Shown: positions 7,823 to 16,793 of the stretch, in pieces
Position numbering within the stretch: the first letter of the stretch is position 1
How the letters are laid out: each line of letters opens with the position of its first letter
Assembly: GCF_035593985.1 (NCBI RefSeq)
Contig: NZ_CP141587.1
Span: 2,168,001 to 2,232,000 of the forward strand
Direction of reading: 5' to 3'
Length of the DNA: 64,000 nt
From: Sphingomonas sp. LY29
Lineage (GTDB): Bacteria; Pseudomonadota; Alphaproteobacteria; Sphingomonadales; Sphingomonadaceae
Position numbers and translations under genes: made by a program
The notes under the pieces: model-generated
What the model was told of the DNA's origin: nothing
Database searches by the model: none
What the model saw: only the letters and a program-made list of their open reading frames with translations

Positions 7823-8671
7823 ATGGCCAAGATCGTTCACCTTTCCGACGTCCATTTCGGTGCCCATGACGACCGCCTTGTCGAGGCGGTCGAGCAGCGC
7901 ATCGACGACACCAAGCCCGACCTCGTCGTCGTCAGCGGCGACTTCACGCAGCGCGCGCGCAAGGAACAGTTCGAACTGGCCTGCGACTTTTTGGGCCGAC
8001 TGAGAGGCGCGGGGCATGAAGTGCTCGCGGTCCCCGGCAATCACGACATTCCGCTCTACGATGTCCTGCGGCGATTCCTGTCGCCACTGACTCGGTACAA
8101 GCGCTTCATCGACGAGACGTTGTGTCCGTTTCACGAGCTACCCGATGCAGCGGTGCTCGGCATCAACACTGCCCGGTCGCTGACCATCAAGGACGGGCGG
8201 ATCAACGACGAGCAGGTGTCGATGATCGAGCAGACCTTCCAGCGCGTGCCGGAAGAGACGACCCGGATCCTGGTGACCCACCACCCGCTGTTCGCGCTGC
8301 CCGTCGGCGATGGCCCGGAGCTGGGGAAGGCGATTGGCCGGCAGAAGCTGGCGCTCGGCGTCGTGGCAAGCGCAGGCGTAGACCTGCTGCTGGCCGGGCA
8401 TAATCACCGCGCTTCGTCGCATCATGCGACCGACCTCGTCACCGGCGCGGGATCGGCGCTGGTCATCCAGGCGGGGACCGCAACCTCGACGCGGCTGCGC
8501 GACGAAGAGCAGAGCTTCAACATCATTGAGACCGGCCTAGGAACGGCCAAGCTGAAGGTGCAGGCGTGGGACGGGACGGGTTTCGCCAGCCGCGATGCGA
8601 CCCGGTTCGTCCGGCGCGGAGAGCATTGGGAAACCGAGCAAGGCGAAGAACTGACCGAAGCCGCGACCTGA
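7823..8671 (+). CDS. Calcineurin-like metallophosphoesterase
   Basis: A 282-residue cytoplasmic phosphoesterase with the full metal-ligand series in order: LSDVHFG (residues 6-12), SGDFTQ near 38, GNHD near 72, THHPL near 152 and GHNHR near 192. This is the class III cyclic-nucleotide phosphodiesterase/CpdA-like layout, so cAMP or another phosphodiester is a possible substrate; this is a family inference. There is no signal peptide. Confidence 0.85.
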   Translation: MAKIVHLSDVHFGAHDDRLVEAVEQRIDDTKPDLVVVSGDFTQRARKEQFELACDFLGRLRGAGHEVLAVPGNHDIPLYDVLRRFLSPLTRYKRFIDETLCPFHELPDAAVLGINTARSLTIKDGRINDEQVSMIEQTFQRVPEETTRILVTHHPLFALPVGDGPELGKAIGRQKLALGVVASAGVDLLLAGHNHRASSHHATDLVTGAGSALVIQAGTATSTRLRDEEQSFNIIETGLGTAKLKVQAWDGTGFASRDATRFVRRGEHWETEQGEELTEAAT

Positions 8672-8711
8672 CCGCTTGCAGCGTACGGCACGCTGCGCCA
8701 GAGCAGGGGGC

Positions 8712-9557
8712 ATGCAGCTTCCTCAATTCGATCTCGCCGATTTCGTCGACCGCGTCCTTGCCGAGGATTTGGGATCCGGCGGGGACGTGACGTCACGCGC
8801 GACCATCGACTCGTCGGCGCGATTCACGGCCGAGATGAATTGCCGCGAACCGATCGTGGTCGCGGGCATCGACATCGCCGCGGCCTTCTTCCGCGCGCTC
8901 GATCGCGAGGTGCGGATTGAAAAGCTCGTGAACGACGGGAACGCGGTTCCCGCCGGGACGGTGCTGATGCGCCTGGACGGCAACGCGCGTGCAATGCTTG
9001 GGGCCGAGCGAAGCGCGCTTAACACACTCCAGCATCTGTCAGGGATCGCGACGCTCACCCGTCGCTATGTCGACACCATCGCCGGCACCGGCGCCACTTT
9101 GCTCGACACGCGAAAGACCATCCCGGGCCTGCGCCTGCTCGGCAAATATGCGGCGCGAATGGGCGGGGCGGACAATCACCGGATGCGGATGGATGACGGC
9201 CTGTTGATCAAGGACAACCATGTCGGCGTCGCGGGCGGAGTCATCGAAGCGGTCCGCGCCGCCAAGGCGTTCGACAGCGGCCTCCAACTCCAGGTCGAAG
9301 TGGACCGGCTGGATCAGATCGAGCCGGCGATCGAAGCGGGTGCGGAGCGATTGCTGCTCGACAACATGATGCCCGACATGCTGCGCGAAGCGGTGGCGAT
9401 CGTTGGCGGACGTGTGCCTCTAGAAGCCTCGGGCGGGGTCAATCTCGACACGATTCGCGCCATCGCCGAAACCGGCGTCGACTTCATCTCGGTCGGTCGG
9501 ATCACCCAGTCGGCGCCCGCGGTCGACATCGGCCTCGACTTCACGCTCCAAAGCTGA
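8712..9557 (+). CDS. nadC: Nicotinate-nucleotide pyrophosphorylase (carboxylating)
   Basis: A 281-residue enzyme converting quinolinate and PRPP to nicotinate mononucleotide, CO2 and PPi in de novo NAD synthesis. Diagnostic motifs are AEDLGSGGDVTS near the N-terminus, LDTRKTIPGLR followed by KYAARMGGADNHRM and LIKDNHV in the centre (PRPP and quinolinate binding), and LLLDNM, EASGGV and ISVGRITQSA in the barrel C-terminus. The ATG at 8712 follows CAGGGGG; an in-frame extension to 8676 has no family support. nadA and nadB are not in the window. Confidence 0.96.
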   Translation: MQLPQFDLADFVDRVLAEDLGSGGDVTSRATIDSSARFTAEMNCREPIVVAGIDIAAAFFRALDREVRIEKLVNDGNAVPAGTVLMRLDGNARAMLGAERSALNTLQHLSGIATLTRRYVDTIAGTGATLLDTRKTIPGLRLLGKYAARMGGADNHRMRMDDGLLIKDNHVGVAGGVIEAVRAAKAFDSGLQLQVEVDRLDQIEPAIEAGAERLLLDNMMPDMLREAVAIVGGRVPLEASGGVNLDTIRAIAETGVDFISVGRITQSAPAVDIGLDFTLQS

Positions 9558-9691
9558 GGCCCCAAGTGGAAATCGGGCCCACTTTCCTGTAGGGTCCACG
9601 TTGGCCCGACGGGTCACTTCCCGTGCCCCGACGCGCCCATGCCGGCGCCCGACGCTTCCGCCGTGTGCCGGCCGCAAGCGAGGGGAGTGTG

Positions 9692-9922
9692 ATGATGGTC
9701 AACAACATGGGTCCTGCCGACCGAGTCGTACGCGGCATCGCAGCGGTGATCCTGGCGTTGCTGGTATGGGCGCAGCCGATCGAAGGCTGGTTCGGCTGGC
9801 TGCTGATTGCGATCGCCGTCTACCTGCTGGCAACGGCAGTGCTGGGGAGTTGCCTGATCTATCGAGCGATCGACATCGACAGTCACGTCCACGGCGAAAA
9901 AGACGAGCGGCTGTCGCTGTAG
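9692..9922 (+). CDS. Small DUF2892 membrane protein
   Basis: A 76-residue protein with N-terminal MGPADRVVRGIAA, the typical opening of DUF2892 proteins, two transmembrane helices (about residues 17-33 and 37-55) separated by a short turn, and the conserved GSCLIYR after the second helix. The family includes the membrane part of YgaP-like rhodanese proteins, but this is the stand-alone form with no rhodanese domain. Start ATG 9692 or 9695, both preceded by AGGGGAG at 9681. Confidence 0.8.
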   Translation: MMVNNMGPADRVVRGIAAVILALLVWAQPIEGWFGWLLIAIAVYLLATAVLGSCLIYRAIDIDSHVHGEKDERLSL

Positions 9923-9926
9923 AAAT

Positions 9927-9960
9927 GAAAAAGGCCCGGCATCGCTGCCAGGCCTTTTCC
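9927..9960. terminator. Bidirectional terminator between the DUF2892 gene and pnp
   Basis: AAAAAGGCC (9927-9935) pairs with GGCCTTTT (9951-9958). A T run follows the stem on each strand, so it can end both the rightward DUF2892 gene and the leftward pnp transcript. Confidence 0.8.
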
Positions 9961-9989
9961 TTTCGTCGATCTGACGTGGGTCGGATCGC

Positions 9990-12356
9990 TTAGTCGTCGT
10001 CGCGCTTCAGGAACGCGGGGGCGAACTCGGGCGCAGGGCCGTTGTCGCTGTCCTCACGTTCGCGGCGCGGACCGCGATCGCCGCGGCCTTCACCGCGCGG
10101 ACCACGGTCGCCGCCGTCACGGCGCGGACCACGGTCGCGATCGCCACCACGACCACCGCCGCCATCGCGGCGCGGGCCACGATCGCCACGGGGACCGCGG
10201 TCGCCACGGTCGCCGCCTTCACGCGGTTCGCGTGCGGGGCGGGTGTCTTCCAGCTCGGCGCCGGTTTCCTGATCGACGAGACGCATCGACAGGCGAACCT
10301 TGCCGCGCTGGTCGACCTCGAGCAGCTTGACCTTGACCTCCTGGCCTTCGGACAGGACGTCGCGAACGTTCTCGACGCGGTCGTTACGGATTTCCGAAAC
10401 GTGCACCAGGCCATCCTTGCCAGGCATGAAGGTCACGAACGCGCCGAAATCGACGATGTTGGCGACCTTGCCGGTGTAGATGGTGCCGGGCTCCGGCTCG
10501 GCCACGATGCCGTGAATCCACTGGCGAGCGGCTTCGATCTGCGAGACGTCGCTCGACGAGATCTTGATCACGCCTTCGTCGTCGATGTCGACCTTGGCGC
10601 CGGTCGTCGCAACGATTTCGCGAATGACCTTGCCGCCCGTTCCGATGATTTCGCGGATCTTGTCCTTGGGCACCGACATGGTCTCGATGCGCGGCGCGTG
10701 GGCCGACATCTCTTCGCGGGTGTGGTCGAGCGCCTTCGCCATTTCGCCCAGGATGTGCGCGCGGCCTTCCTTCGCCTGGCCCAGAGCAACCTTCATCACT
10801 TCCTCGGTGATGCCGGCGACCTTGATGTCCATCTGCAGGCTGGTGATGCCTTCCGACGTACCGGCAACCTTGAAGTCCATGTCGCCAAGGTGATCTTCGT
10901 CACCAAGGATGTCGCTGAGAACCGCGAAATCCTTGCCTTCGAGGATCAGGCCCATGGCGATGCCCGCGACCGGACGCTTGAGCGGAACGCCGGCGTCCAT
11001 CATCGACAGCGAGCCGCCGCAGACGGTGGCCATCGACGAGGAGCCATTGCTCTCGGTGATGTCGCTGAGAACGCGGATCGTGTACGGGAATTCTTCTGGC
11101 GACGGGAGCATCGGGTGCAGCGCGCGCCATGCGAGCTTGCCGTGGCCCGTGTCGCGACGCGACGGGGCGCCGAAGCGACCGACTTCACCGACCGAGTAGG
11201 GCGGGAAGTTGTAGTGCACCATGAAGCGCGAGTAGCTCAGGCCTTCGAGGCCGTCGATCATCTGCTCGGCGTCCTTTGTGCCCAGCGTGGTGCTGCAGAT
11301 CGCCTGCGTTTCGCCGCGGGTGAACAGTGCCGAACCGTGGGTGCGCGGCAGGAAGCCGACCATCGCCTCGATCGGACGAACGGTCTTGGTGTCGCGGCCG
11401 TCGATGCGGCGGCCGTCCTTGAGGATCGCACCGCGAACGACGTCGGCCTCAAGCTTCTTCACCAGCTTCAGCGTGCCGAGGTATGCGGCCGGATCCGACG
11501 TTTCGAGATCGGCGAACGCTTCGCGGGCCTTTTCGCGCGCCGCGTTGATCGCGGTCTGACGAGCTTGCTTGTTGGTCAGCTTGTAGGCGGCCTCGAGATC
11601 GGCGCCGATGACGCCCTTGAGCTTCGCCTTGGTCTCGGCCTTGTCGTCGAGCAGGTCGAGATCCCACGGATCCTTCGCGGCCTTTTCGGCGAGCTGGATG
11701 ATGCCTTCGCAAACCTTTTTCGAGGCGGCGTGCGCGAACATCACCGCGCCGAGCATAACGTCTTCCGAAAGCTCCTTGGCTTCGGATTCGACCATCATCA
11801 CCGCGTTGGGCGTTCCGGCGACGACGAGGTCGAGTTCGCCCTCGGCAACCTGCGAATTGGTCGGGTTGAGGATATATTCGCCGTCGATGTAGCCGACGCG
11901 CGCGGCGCCGATCGGGCCCATGAAGGGAACGCCGCTGATCGTCAGCGCGGCCGACGCGGCGCACATGGCGACGATGTCGGGCTCATTCTCTCCGTCGTAC
12001 GACAGGACCTGCGCGATCACGAGGACTTCGTTGTAGAAGCCTTCCGGGAACAGCGGGCGGATCGGGCGATCGATCAGGCGGCTGGTCAGCGTTTCCTTTT
12101 CGGTCGCGCCACGCTCACGCTTGAAGAAGCCGCCCGGGATACGACCGGCGGCGGAGAATTTTTCCTGGTAATGGACGGTCAGCGGGAAGAAGTCCTGACC
12201 CGGCTTGACGCTCTTCGCGGCGGTGACGGCGCACAGCACGACGGTTTCGCCAAGGGTCGCCAACACGGCGCCGTCGGCCTGGCGGGCAACTCGGCCCGTT
12301 TCGAGCTTGAGGGTCTTGCCGCCAAGATCGATTTCCACGGTTTTGATATCGAACAT
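9990..12356 (-). CDS. pnp: Polynucleotide phosphorylase with Arg/Gly-rich tail
   Basis: A 788-residue phosphorolytic 3'-5' exoribonuclease and degradosome component. Two RNase PH domains flank the helical domain (about 1-545), then a KH domain (about 555-615, with [12 protein letters not shown]) and an S1 domain (about 620-690, [13 protein letters not shown]). After residue 700 there is a roughly 80-residue low-complexity tail of [11 protein letters not shown]-type repeats, ending [13 protein letters not shown]. coli PNPase lacks this tail; RGG-like tails in RNA enzymes usually add RNA affinity (inference). The ATG at 12356 has AAGGAAA upstream; an in-frame 18-residue extension is rejected. 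It is the last gene of truB-rpsO-pnp. Confidence 0.96.
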   Translation of the reverse strand: MFDIKTVEIDLGGKTLKLETGRVARQADGAVLATLGETVVLCAVTAAKSVKPGQDFFPLTVHYQEKFSAAGRIPGGFFKRERGATEKETLTSRLIDRPIRPLFPEGFYNEVLVIAQVLSYDGENEPDIVAMCAASAALTISGVPFMGPIGAARVGYIDGEYILNPTNSQVAEGELDLVVAGTPNAVMMVESEAKELSEDVMLGAVMFAHAASKKVCEGIIQLAEKAAKDPWDLDLLDDKAETKAKLKGVIGADLEAAYKLTNKQARQTAINAAREKAREAFADLETSDPAAYLGTLKLVKKLEADVVRGAILKDGRRIDGRDTKTVRPIEAMVGFLPRTHGSALFTRGETQAICSTTLGTKDAEQMIDGLEGLSYSRFMVHYNFPPYSVGEVGRFGAPSRRDTGHGKLAWRALHPMLPSPEEFPYTIRVLSDITESNGSSSMATVCGGSLSMMDAGVPLKRPVAGIAMGLILEGKDFAVLSDILGDEDHLGDMDFKVAGTSEGITSLQMDIKVAGITEEVMKVALGQAKEGRAHILGEMAKALDHTREEMSAHAPRIETMSVPKDKIREIIGTGGKVIREIVATTGAKVDIDDEGVIKISSSDVSQIEAARQWIHGIVAEPEPGTIYTGKVANIVDFGAFVTFMPGKDGLVHVSEIRNDRVENVRDVLSEGQEVKVKLLEVDQRGKVRLSMRLVDQETGAELEDTRPAREPREGGDRGDRGPRGDRGPRRDGGGGRGGDRDRGPRRDGGDRGPRGEGRGDRGPRREREDSDNGPAPEFAPAFLKRDDD

Positions 12357-12484
12357 AGTTTTTCCTTCGCTCGGCCGCCGGATGCGGGCGAGTTCATCAT
12401 CCCCACCCACGAAGAATTCGTGGGATCCCGGGGTTGCGGGCGATCCGGCCCGCGGCGGGTCGAGGCGCTGCGGCCTCTGATGAA

Positions 12485-12540
12485 CGCCCCACCGAATTGC
12501 GGGGCGCCCGATAGGACAAGGGCGCCTCTAGGGCGCCCTT
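12485..12540 (-). promoter_or_regulatory. Two hairpins in the rpsO-pnp intergenic region
   Basis: CGCCCC/GGGGCG (12485-12506) and the nine-base stem AAGGGCGCC/GGCGCCCTT (12518-12540) sit 6-61 bases after rpsO. Neither has a good T tract on the minus strand, so readthrough into pnp is expected. In E. coli the same intergenic region carries an RNase III processing hairpin used in pnp autoregulation; the same role here is an inference. Confidence 0.5.
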
Positions 12541-12545
12541 GGTTG

Positions 12546-12815
12546 TTACTTGCGGAGGCCGAGCTTGGCGATCAGGTCGCTGTAGCGTTGGGCATCCTTG
12601 CGCTTGAGGTAATCGAGCAGGCTGCGGCGCTTGTTGACCAGCATCAGCAGGCCGCGGCGCGAGTGATTGTCCTTCGCGTGCGTCTTGAAGTGCTCTGTCA
12701 GCGTTACGATGCGGCTGGTGAGGATGGCCACCTGGACTTCGGGCGAACCGGTGTCGCCGTCGTTCTGGGCGTGTTCCTTGATCAGTTCCTGCTTCTTCTC
12801 AGCGGTAATCGACAT
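12546..12815 (-). CDS. rpsO: 30S ribosomal protein S15
   Basis: An 89-residue protein, the normal S15 length, binding the central domain of 16S rRNA. Conserved stretches are [33 protein letters not shown] and [15 protein letters not shown]. The ATG at 12815 gives the canonical [12 protein letters not shown] start; two extra in-frame codons upstream are not used. It lies 18 bases downstream of truB and upstream of pnp, the arrangement common in proteobacteria. Confidence 0.97.
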   Translation of the reverse strand: MSITAEKKQELIKEHAQNDGDTGSPEVQVAILTSRIVTLTEHFKTHAKDNHSRRGLLMLVNKRRSLLDYLKRKDAQRYSDLIAKLGLRK

Positions 12816-12833
12816 CGTCAAACTCCTTGAAAT

Positions 12834-13724
12834 CTATAGGTTGAACCCGCGAACGACCTTGCAGCCGTCGTCAGAAACCTCGACCAGCGCGACCGGCGTT
12901 TCGCCGTCTTTCGCAAGATGAGGTCCCTTGCCGGGGATCCCGAACAGCACCTGCCCCTGTCGGAGCAGACGGGCCTGTTCGGGGGTGACGGGGAGGGCCG
13001 GGATGTCGTCCAGCCCCGCGTCGAGCGGGAGAACCGTCCTCGTCAGTGCGCGCGCCTTAGCGGCTTCGTCCAGAAAGTCCAGCGATATTGCCTTTTCGAG
13101 GCCGAACGGACCCGCCCGCGTTCGTCGAAGCATGGTGACGTGCCCGGCCGTACCAAGCGCCAGCGCAATGTCCCGAGCAAGGCTGCGGATGTAGGTGCCT
13201 TTGGACACCGTGGCCGAGAGGGTGACGGCATCGGGCATCGGGCTGCCGTCGACGACCCTGAGGTCGAGAATGGTGACCGAGCGGGTCGCCAGTTCCACAT
13301 CGGCACCCTCGCGTGCAAGGTCGTAGGCGCGGCGGCCATCGATCTTCAACGCGGAGTAGGCGGGCGGCACTTGCTCGATCGGCCCGGTGAAGCGCGCAAG
13401 GACCGCCTCGAGATCGCTCAGCGTCGGCCGGTGGTCGCTGCTGGCGATGACGTCGCCCTCAAGGTCGAGCGTGTCGGTCTGCGTCCCGAAGTGGACGGTG
13501 AAATCGTAGGCCTTGGTCGCGTCGAGCATCCGGCCGGCGAGCTTGGTCGCTTCTCCGAGCGCGATCGGGAGCACGCCCGTCGCGAGCGGGTCGAGCGTTC
13601 CCCCATGGCCGACCTTGACCTTGGGCTCGCCCGCGGTGCGCAAGGCGCGCTTGACCGCAGACACCGCCTGCGTCGAACCCAGCCCAAGCGGCTTGTCGAG
13701 AATGATCCAGCCATGAAGCGCCAT
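12834..13724 (-). CDS. truB: tRNA pseudouridine-55 synthase
   Basis: A 296-residue enzyme forming pseudouridine 55 in the T loop of tRNAs. It has GWIILDKPLGLGSTQAV at the N-terminus, the catalytic-Asp motif GHGGTLDPLATGVLP, and QVPPAYSALKIDGRRAY. The C-terminal part resembles a degenerate PUA domain. The ATG at 13724 is chosen because family similarity begins there; the frame continues upstream without similarity. It heads the truB-rpsO-pnp gene group in this window. Confidence 0.95.
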   Translation of the reverse strand: MALHGWIILDKPLGLGSTQAVSAVKRALRTAGEPKVKVGHGGTLDPLATGVLPIALGEATKLAGRMLDATKAYDFTVHFGTQTDTLDLEGDVIASSDHRPTLSDLEAVLARFTGPIEQVPPAYSALKIDGRRAYDLAREGADVELATRSVTILDLRVVDGSPMPDAVTLSATVSKGTYIRSLARDIALALGTAGHVTMLRRTRAGPFGLEKAISLDFLDEAAKARALTRTVLPLDAGLDDIPALPVTPEQARLLRQGQVLFGIPGKGPHLAKDGETPVALVEVSDDGCKVVRGFNL

Positions 13725-13830
13725 GGGGCGCCCGATAGACAACCCCTCTGGCTTTGACCATAAGCCGAGCCGACGTGACCCGACCATCGAGCGCCCTTCC
13801 GCCGCCGCATCAGGCCCCTGCGAAGCGCGC

Positions 13831-14790
13831 ATGATCGGCCGGGAACGCTTCAAGCGGCTGGCGTTGCGCGAATATGCGCCGCTCGCATTGACAGTCGCCT
13901 TGTGGGCGACCGTCGTGCTTATTCTTGGACACGCCGACGCCGCCCGCCTGTTGGCCGCGTCGGTGATGATCCGGGCGATCCAATTTCTGACCCGAGTATC
14001 GACCACACCATCGCTGCGCGCACGGGCAGGGGCGGCAAAGCCGATCCGTCAGCAGGCGAAGAAGCTTGCGCGGCTGGCGCAGGGCGGCTGCCTGTTATTG
14101 GCGCTCGGGCTCGTCGGGGGGCTGTTCAAACTCCTGCAGGCCCTCGACCAGGACCAGATTGCGACATTCCTACTGCTCATCGCGGTTGGGATGCCGTCGC
14201 GGGTGATCCGCTTCAGCGACGTGAAGTCGGACTCGCCGTACTATCGACTGGCGTTGGCCGGCGGCGGGCTCGCTTTGGCGTTGCTGGCGTGGGCCGCGGG
14301 CTGGCATGCGGTCGGGATAGGGCTGGCGTTCGGAATCAGGGAGTGGATCGCGTTGGCCGTGATCCGCTTCTGGCCGAAGACGAAGCGGCTTCCCGCCAGC
14401 CCGCGCGAAACACCGCTCGACTGGCCGGAACTGGCGAGATCGTCGATCATCAGCGGGCGCAAGCTCATCACCTACCGATTGTCGAAGATCGCGTTGACCG
14501 TCTTCGGCCCGATCGGCAACTTTGCCGCGCGGACCGGCCGGGGGATGGGCTGGCACGCGCGGATCGAGCCTTACCTTCCGCATCGCCTCTCGGGCTTCAT
14601 CGCCATGTCGCTAGCGACGGCGACGGGGGCCTTTCTGCTTGCGCTCAAAAGTGGAGAGCCGGCTGCGATGATCGTGGCGGCGGGGCTGCTTCAGCTTGCA
14701 GGATCCTCGGCGAACATCGCGCTGCTGTGGCGCTACCTTCCCGACCGCGCCGACCCCGGGCTCCTGCTCGAGGATGAGGACGACGAGTAA
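13831..14790 (+). CDS. Polytopic membrane protein of unknown function
   Basis: A 319-residue protein with about seven hydrophobic helices, for example PLALTVALWATVVLIL near residue 15, GGCLLLALGLVGGLF near 88 and LALAGGGLALALLAWAAG near 140, joined by basic loops (KPIRQQAKKLARLA, RFWPKTKRLPASP), and an acidic C-terminus LLLEDEDDE. Basic loops between helices suggest cytoplasmic positioning. No family was recognised. The ATG at 13831 is the start that removes a non-hydrophobic extension overlapping the divergent truB start. It is convergent with tdk and three bases apart from it. Confidence 0.6.
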   Translation: MIGRERFKRLALREYAPLALTVALWATVVLILGHADAARLLAASVMIRAIQFLTRVSTTPSLRARAGAAKPIRQQAKKLARLAQGGCLLLALGLVGGLFKLLQALDQDQIATFLLLIAVGMPSRVIRFSDVKSDSPYYRLALAGGGLALALLAWAAGWHAVGIGLAFGIREWIALAVIRFWPKTKRLPASPRETPLDWPELARSSIISGRKLITYRLSKIALTVFGPIGNFAARTGRGMGWHARIEPYLPHRLSGFIAMSLATATGAFLLALKSGEPAAMIVAAGLLQLAGSSANIALLWRYLPDRADPGLLLEDEDDE

Positions 14791-14793
14791 GCG

Positions 14794-15414
14794 TCAGGCA
14801 GGGCGCGGGATATCCAATGCCAGCTGCCGCGCTTCGCCTTCCTTCAAACGATCGAAGAAGTGGCGCCGGCAAAGCGCGATGTAGCGATCGTTGCCGCCGA
14901 TCTCGGTCTGCGCCCCCGCGGCGACGGCGTGGCCTTCGGCATCGACGCGCAGGTTCATGGTCGCCTTGCGACCGCACTCGCACACCGCCTTCAGCTCGAT
15001 CAGCGCGTCGGCCAAGGCCAGCAGCGCGGCCGAGCCGGGGAAAAGGCTTGCCTGAAAGTCGGTCCGCAGCCCGTAGCAGAGCACGGGAATCTTCAACTCG
15101 TCGGCGATGCGGCAGAGTTGGAGCACGTGATCGCGGGTCAGGAATTGCGCCTCGTCGACGAGGATGCAGTCGAGCTTTCGCCGGAGCAGTTCGGCCACGA
15201 TCGCATCGAACAGATTGACGCTGTCGTCATAGGTGTGGGCCGGAGCGGAGAGCGCGATCCGCGACCCGATGGTGCCGATCCCCGCACGATCGTCGTGCGC
15301 TGCGGTCCACAGCATCGTCTCCATGCCGCGCTCGCGATAATTATAGTCGGCCTGCAGCAGCGTGGTCGATTTGCCCGCATTCATCGCGGCGTAATAGAAA
15401 TAGAGCTTGGCCAT
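14794..15414 (-). CDS. tdk: Thymidine kinase (TK1 type)
   Basis: A 206-residue salvage kinase phosphorylating thymidine to dTMP. It has the Walker A NAGKSTTLLQ near residue 12, LVDEAQFL (Walker B), the lasso/zinc ribbon with CECG and a CRRHFF pair in the C-terminal third, and an RYIALCR segment. The ATG at 15414 gives MAKLYFYYAAMNAGKS, the standard family start; the frame extends further upstream into sequence without similarity. The immediate upstream gene on the same strand ends 5 bases before this start. Confidence 0.95.
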   Translation of the reverse strand: MAKLYFYYAAMNAGKSTTLLQADYNYRERGMETMLWTAAHDDRAGIGTIGSRIALSAPAHTYDDSVNLFDAIVAELLRRKLDCILVDEAQFLTRDHVLQLCRIADELKIPVLCYGLRTDFQASLFPGSAALLALADALIELKAVCECGRKATMNLRVDAEGHAVAAGAQTEIGGNDRYIALCRRHFFDRLKEGEARQLALDIPRPA

Positions 15415-15419
15415 GGGCG

Positions 15420-15827
15420 TTACGGGCAGCTTCCATTGGCGTGGGCGGGTTTGAAGTCGGAGACCCGAATGGCGTCGGCGGCTTCCCGCCAATGTTCGAA
15501 CGCGGGGCGGCCGTTGGGTGGAAGCGTGCACGAACGCTTGGCGACCAACGCACTGCCCCTGATCAATTCGGTGCGATAGGTGTAGCTGACGGGCAGGTTG
15601 CCGCTTACCGACATCGACGTCCCCAGTAGCGATCGAATTGAAATTCGAATATCGCCTTTTCGAGGCGCCGTGTCGGCGGCAACCTTGCGTGCCTGGTTAG
15701 GCTGCCCGCTCCTCAACACGAAAATCCATGTCTCACCGGTCCGAATGGTCAGGCCCGGCGCTCCGGCAAGTACAGGCGACGCCATAAATAGCGCGGGCAG
15801 GGCAAAGAACATCATCGGGGCGGTCAT
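15420..15827 (-). CDS. Secreted protein of unknown function
   Basis: A 135-residue protein with a clear Sec signal peptide (MMFFALPALFMASPVLAGA, cleavage near residue 23) and a compact mature domain with two cysteines (KRSCTLPP and the C-terminal NGSCP), which could form a disulfide in the periplasm. No family was recognised. It sits in tandem with tdk on the same strand, 5 bases apart, and probably shares its transcript without implying a related role. Confidence 0.6.
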   Translation of the reverse strand: MTAPMMFFALPALFMASPVLAGAPGLTIRTGETWIFVLRSGQPNQARKVAADTAPRKGDIRISIRSLLGTSMSVSGNLPVSYTYRTELIRGSALVAKRSCTLPPNGRPAFEHWREAADAIRVSDFKPAHANGSCP

Positions 15828-15855
15828 CGTCGCAAAGGCTAGCGAAGGCTTCTCG

Positions 15856-16389
15856 TTAGCGCCACTCGTCTCTCAGGATGGAGAACAGAACCGTGTCGCG
15901 GACGTGCCCCGTCCAGGTGATGCGGTCGGCGCGGAGAACGCCCTCGCGCGTGGCGCCGAGCTTGGCCATCGCTGCCTGGCTTCGGGCGTTACGGGCATCG
16001 ACCCGGAATTCGACCCGGCGGATGCCGCAGTCGAAGGCTTGGGCCAGCATCATGTTCTTTACCCGACGATTGAGGCCGGTGCCGCGTAGCGGGGGGCGAT
16101 AGTAGGTGCCGCCAATCTCAACCACTTGCCGGGCCTCGTCGAAGCCGAGGAAGCTCGACATGCCCGCGAGCGCGTCACCGTCGTAGAGCACGAAGGTCCG
16201 GTTGCGGGGATTGCCGACGTAGGAATCGATGCTGCCATCGAAGCCGTCGGGACCGAAGTCGTTCGCGTAGATCGACCAGATGTCGCGGTCCTCGGCGCAG
16301 GCCGCCTTGAGGTCCGCTCGATAACCTTCCGTCCACGGCTCGGCGCGGCAACCGTCCCCGGTCATCGGCCTGCCGAGAAGCTCGATCAT
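15856..16389 (-). CDS. GNAT family N-acetyltransferase (RimJ/RimL-like)
   Basis: A 177-residue acetyltransferase of the RimJ/RimL/Acetyltransf_3 type: [21 protein letters not shown] contains the acetyl-CoA loop (RGTGLNR), followed by [27 protein letters not shown], a highly typical motif for this subfamily. The ATG overlaps the TGA of rbfA by four bases (ATGA), so it is coupled to the translation-factor operon. That position suggests a ribosome- or translation-related target, but the substrate is not shown. Confidence 0.8.
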   Translation of the reverse strand: MIELLGRPMTGDGCRAEPWTEGYRADLKAACAEDRDIWSIYANDFGPDGFDGSIDSYVGNPRNRTFVLYDGDALAGMSSFLGFDEARQVVEIGGTYYRPPLRGTGLNRRVKNMMLAQAFDCGIRRVEFRVDARNARSQAAMAKLGATREGVLRADRITWTGHVRDTVLFSILRDEWR

Positions 16390-16778
16390 TCCTTGTCGAT
16401 GTCCTGTGCGACATGATCGCTGCGGAGCAGGCGATCGATGTGGCTTCCCTCGTCGAAGCTTTCGTCGGCGAGGAACTTCAGCTTGGCGGCATATTTGGTC
16501 TGCACCCGCGTCGCCACCTCGCGCTGAAGGAAGGCGGTGTTGGTGCGAAGCGCCTTGAGCACTTGCTCCTCATCCTGCCCCAACAGCGGCTTTACGAACA
16601 CCGTGGCGTGACGAAGGTCTGGCGACATCCGCACTTCGGTGACGCTGACCATGTGCGAGGAAAGTGTGTCGTCGTGAACGTCACCGCGCGCCAGGACGTC
16701 GCTCAGCACGTGCCGCACCTGTTCGCCCACGCGAAGCAGGCGAACCGAGCGACCTTCCGTGGTCTCGACTTTGCGCAT
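16386..16778 (-). CDS. rbfA: Ribosome-binding factor A
   Basis: A 130-residue 30S assembly factor of the KH type. It has [20 protein letters not shown] at the N-terminus, [21 protein letters not shown] in the centre, and [19 protein letters not shown] at the C-terminus, all diagnostic. It lies 15 bases after infB and overlaps the following GNAT gene, as part of the rimP-nusA-ylxR-infB-rbfA operon. Confidence 0.95.
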   Translation of the reverse strand: MRKVETTEGRSVRLLRVGEQVRHVLSDVLARGDVHDDTLSSHMVSVTEVRMSPDLRHATVFVKPLLGQDEEQVLKALRTNTAFLQREVATRVQTKYAAKLKFLADESFDEGSHIDRLLRSDHVAQDIDKE

Positions 16779-16793
16779 TCCTCGCGTCCCGAC

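Noticed and set aside
6494..8134. 546-residue open frame on the - strand
   Set aside because: It runs across a NUDIX gene, the phosphotransferase and the phosphoesterase in a wrong phase; the true genes have full motifs.
10401..12830. 809-residue open frame on the + strand
   Set aside because: It lies opposite pnp and rpsO, has the His/Asp/Ala-rich make-up of an antisense frame in GC-rich DNA, and matches no family.
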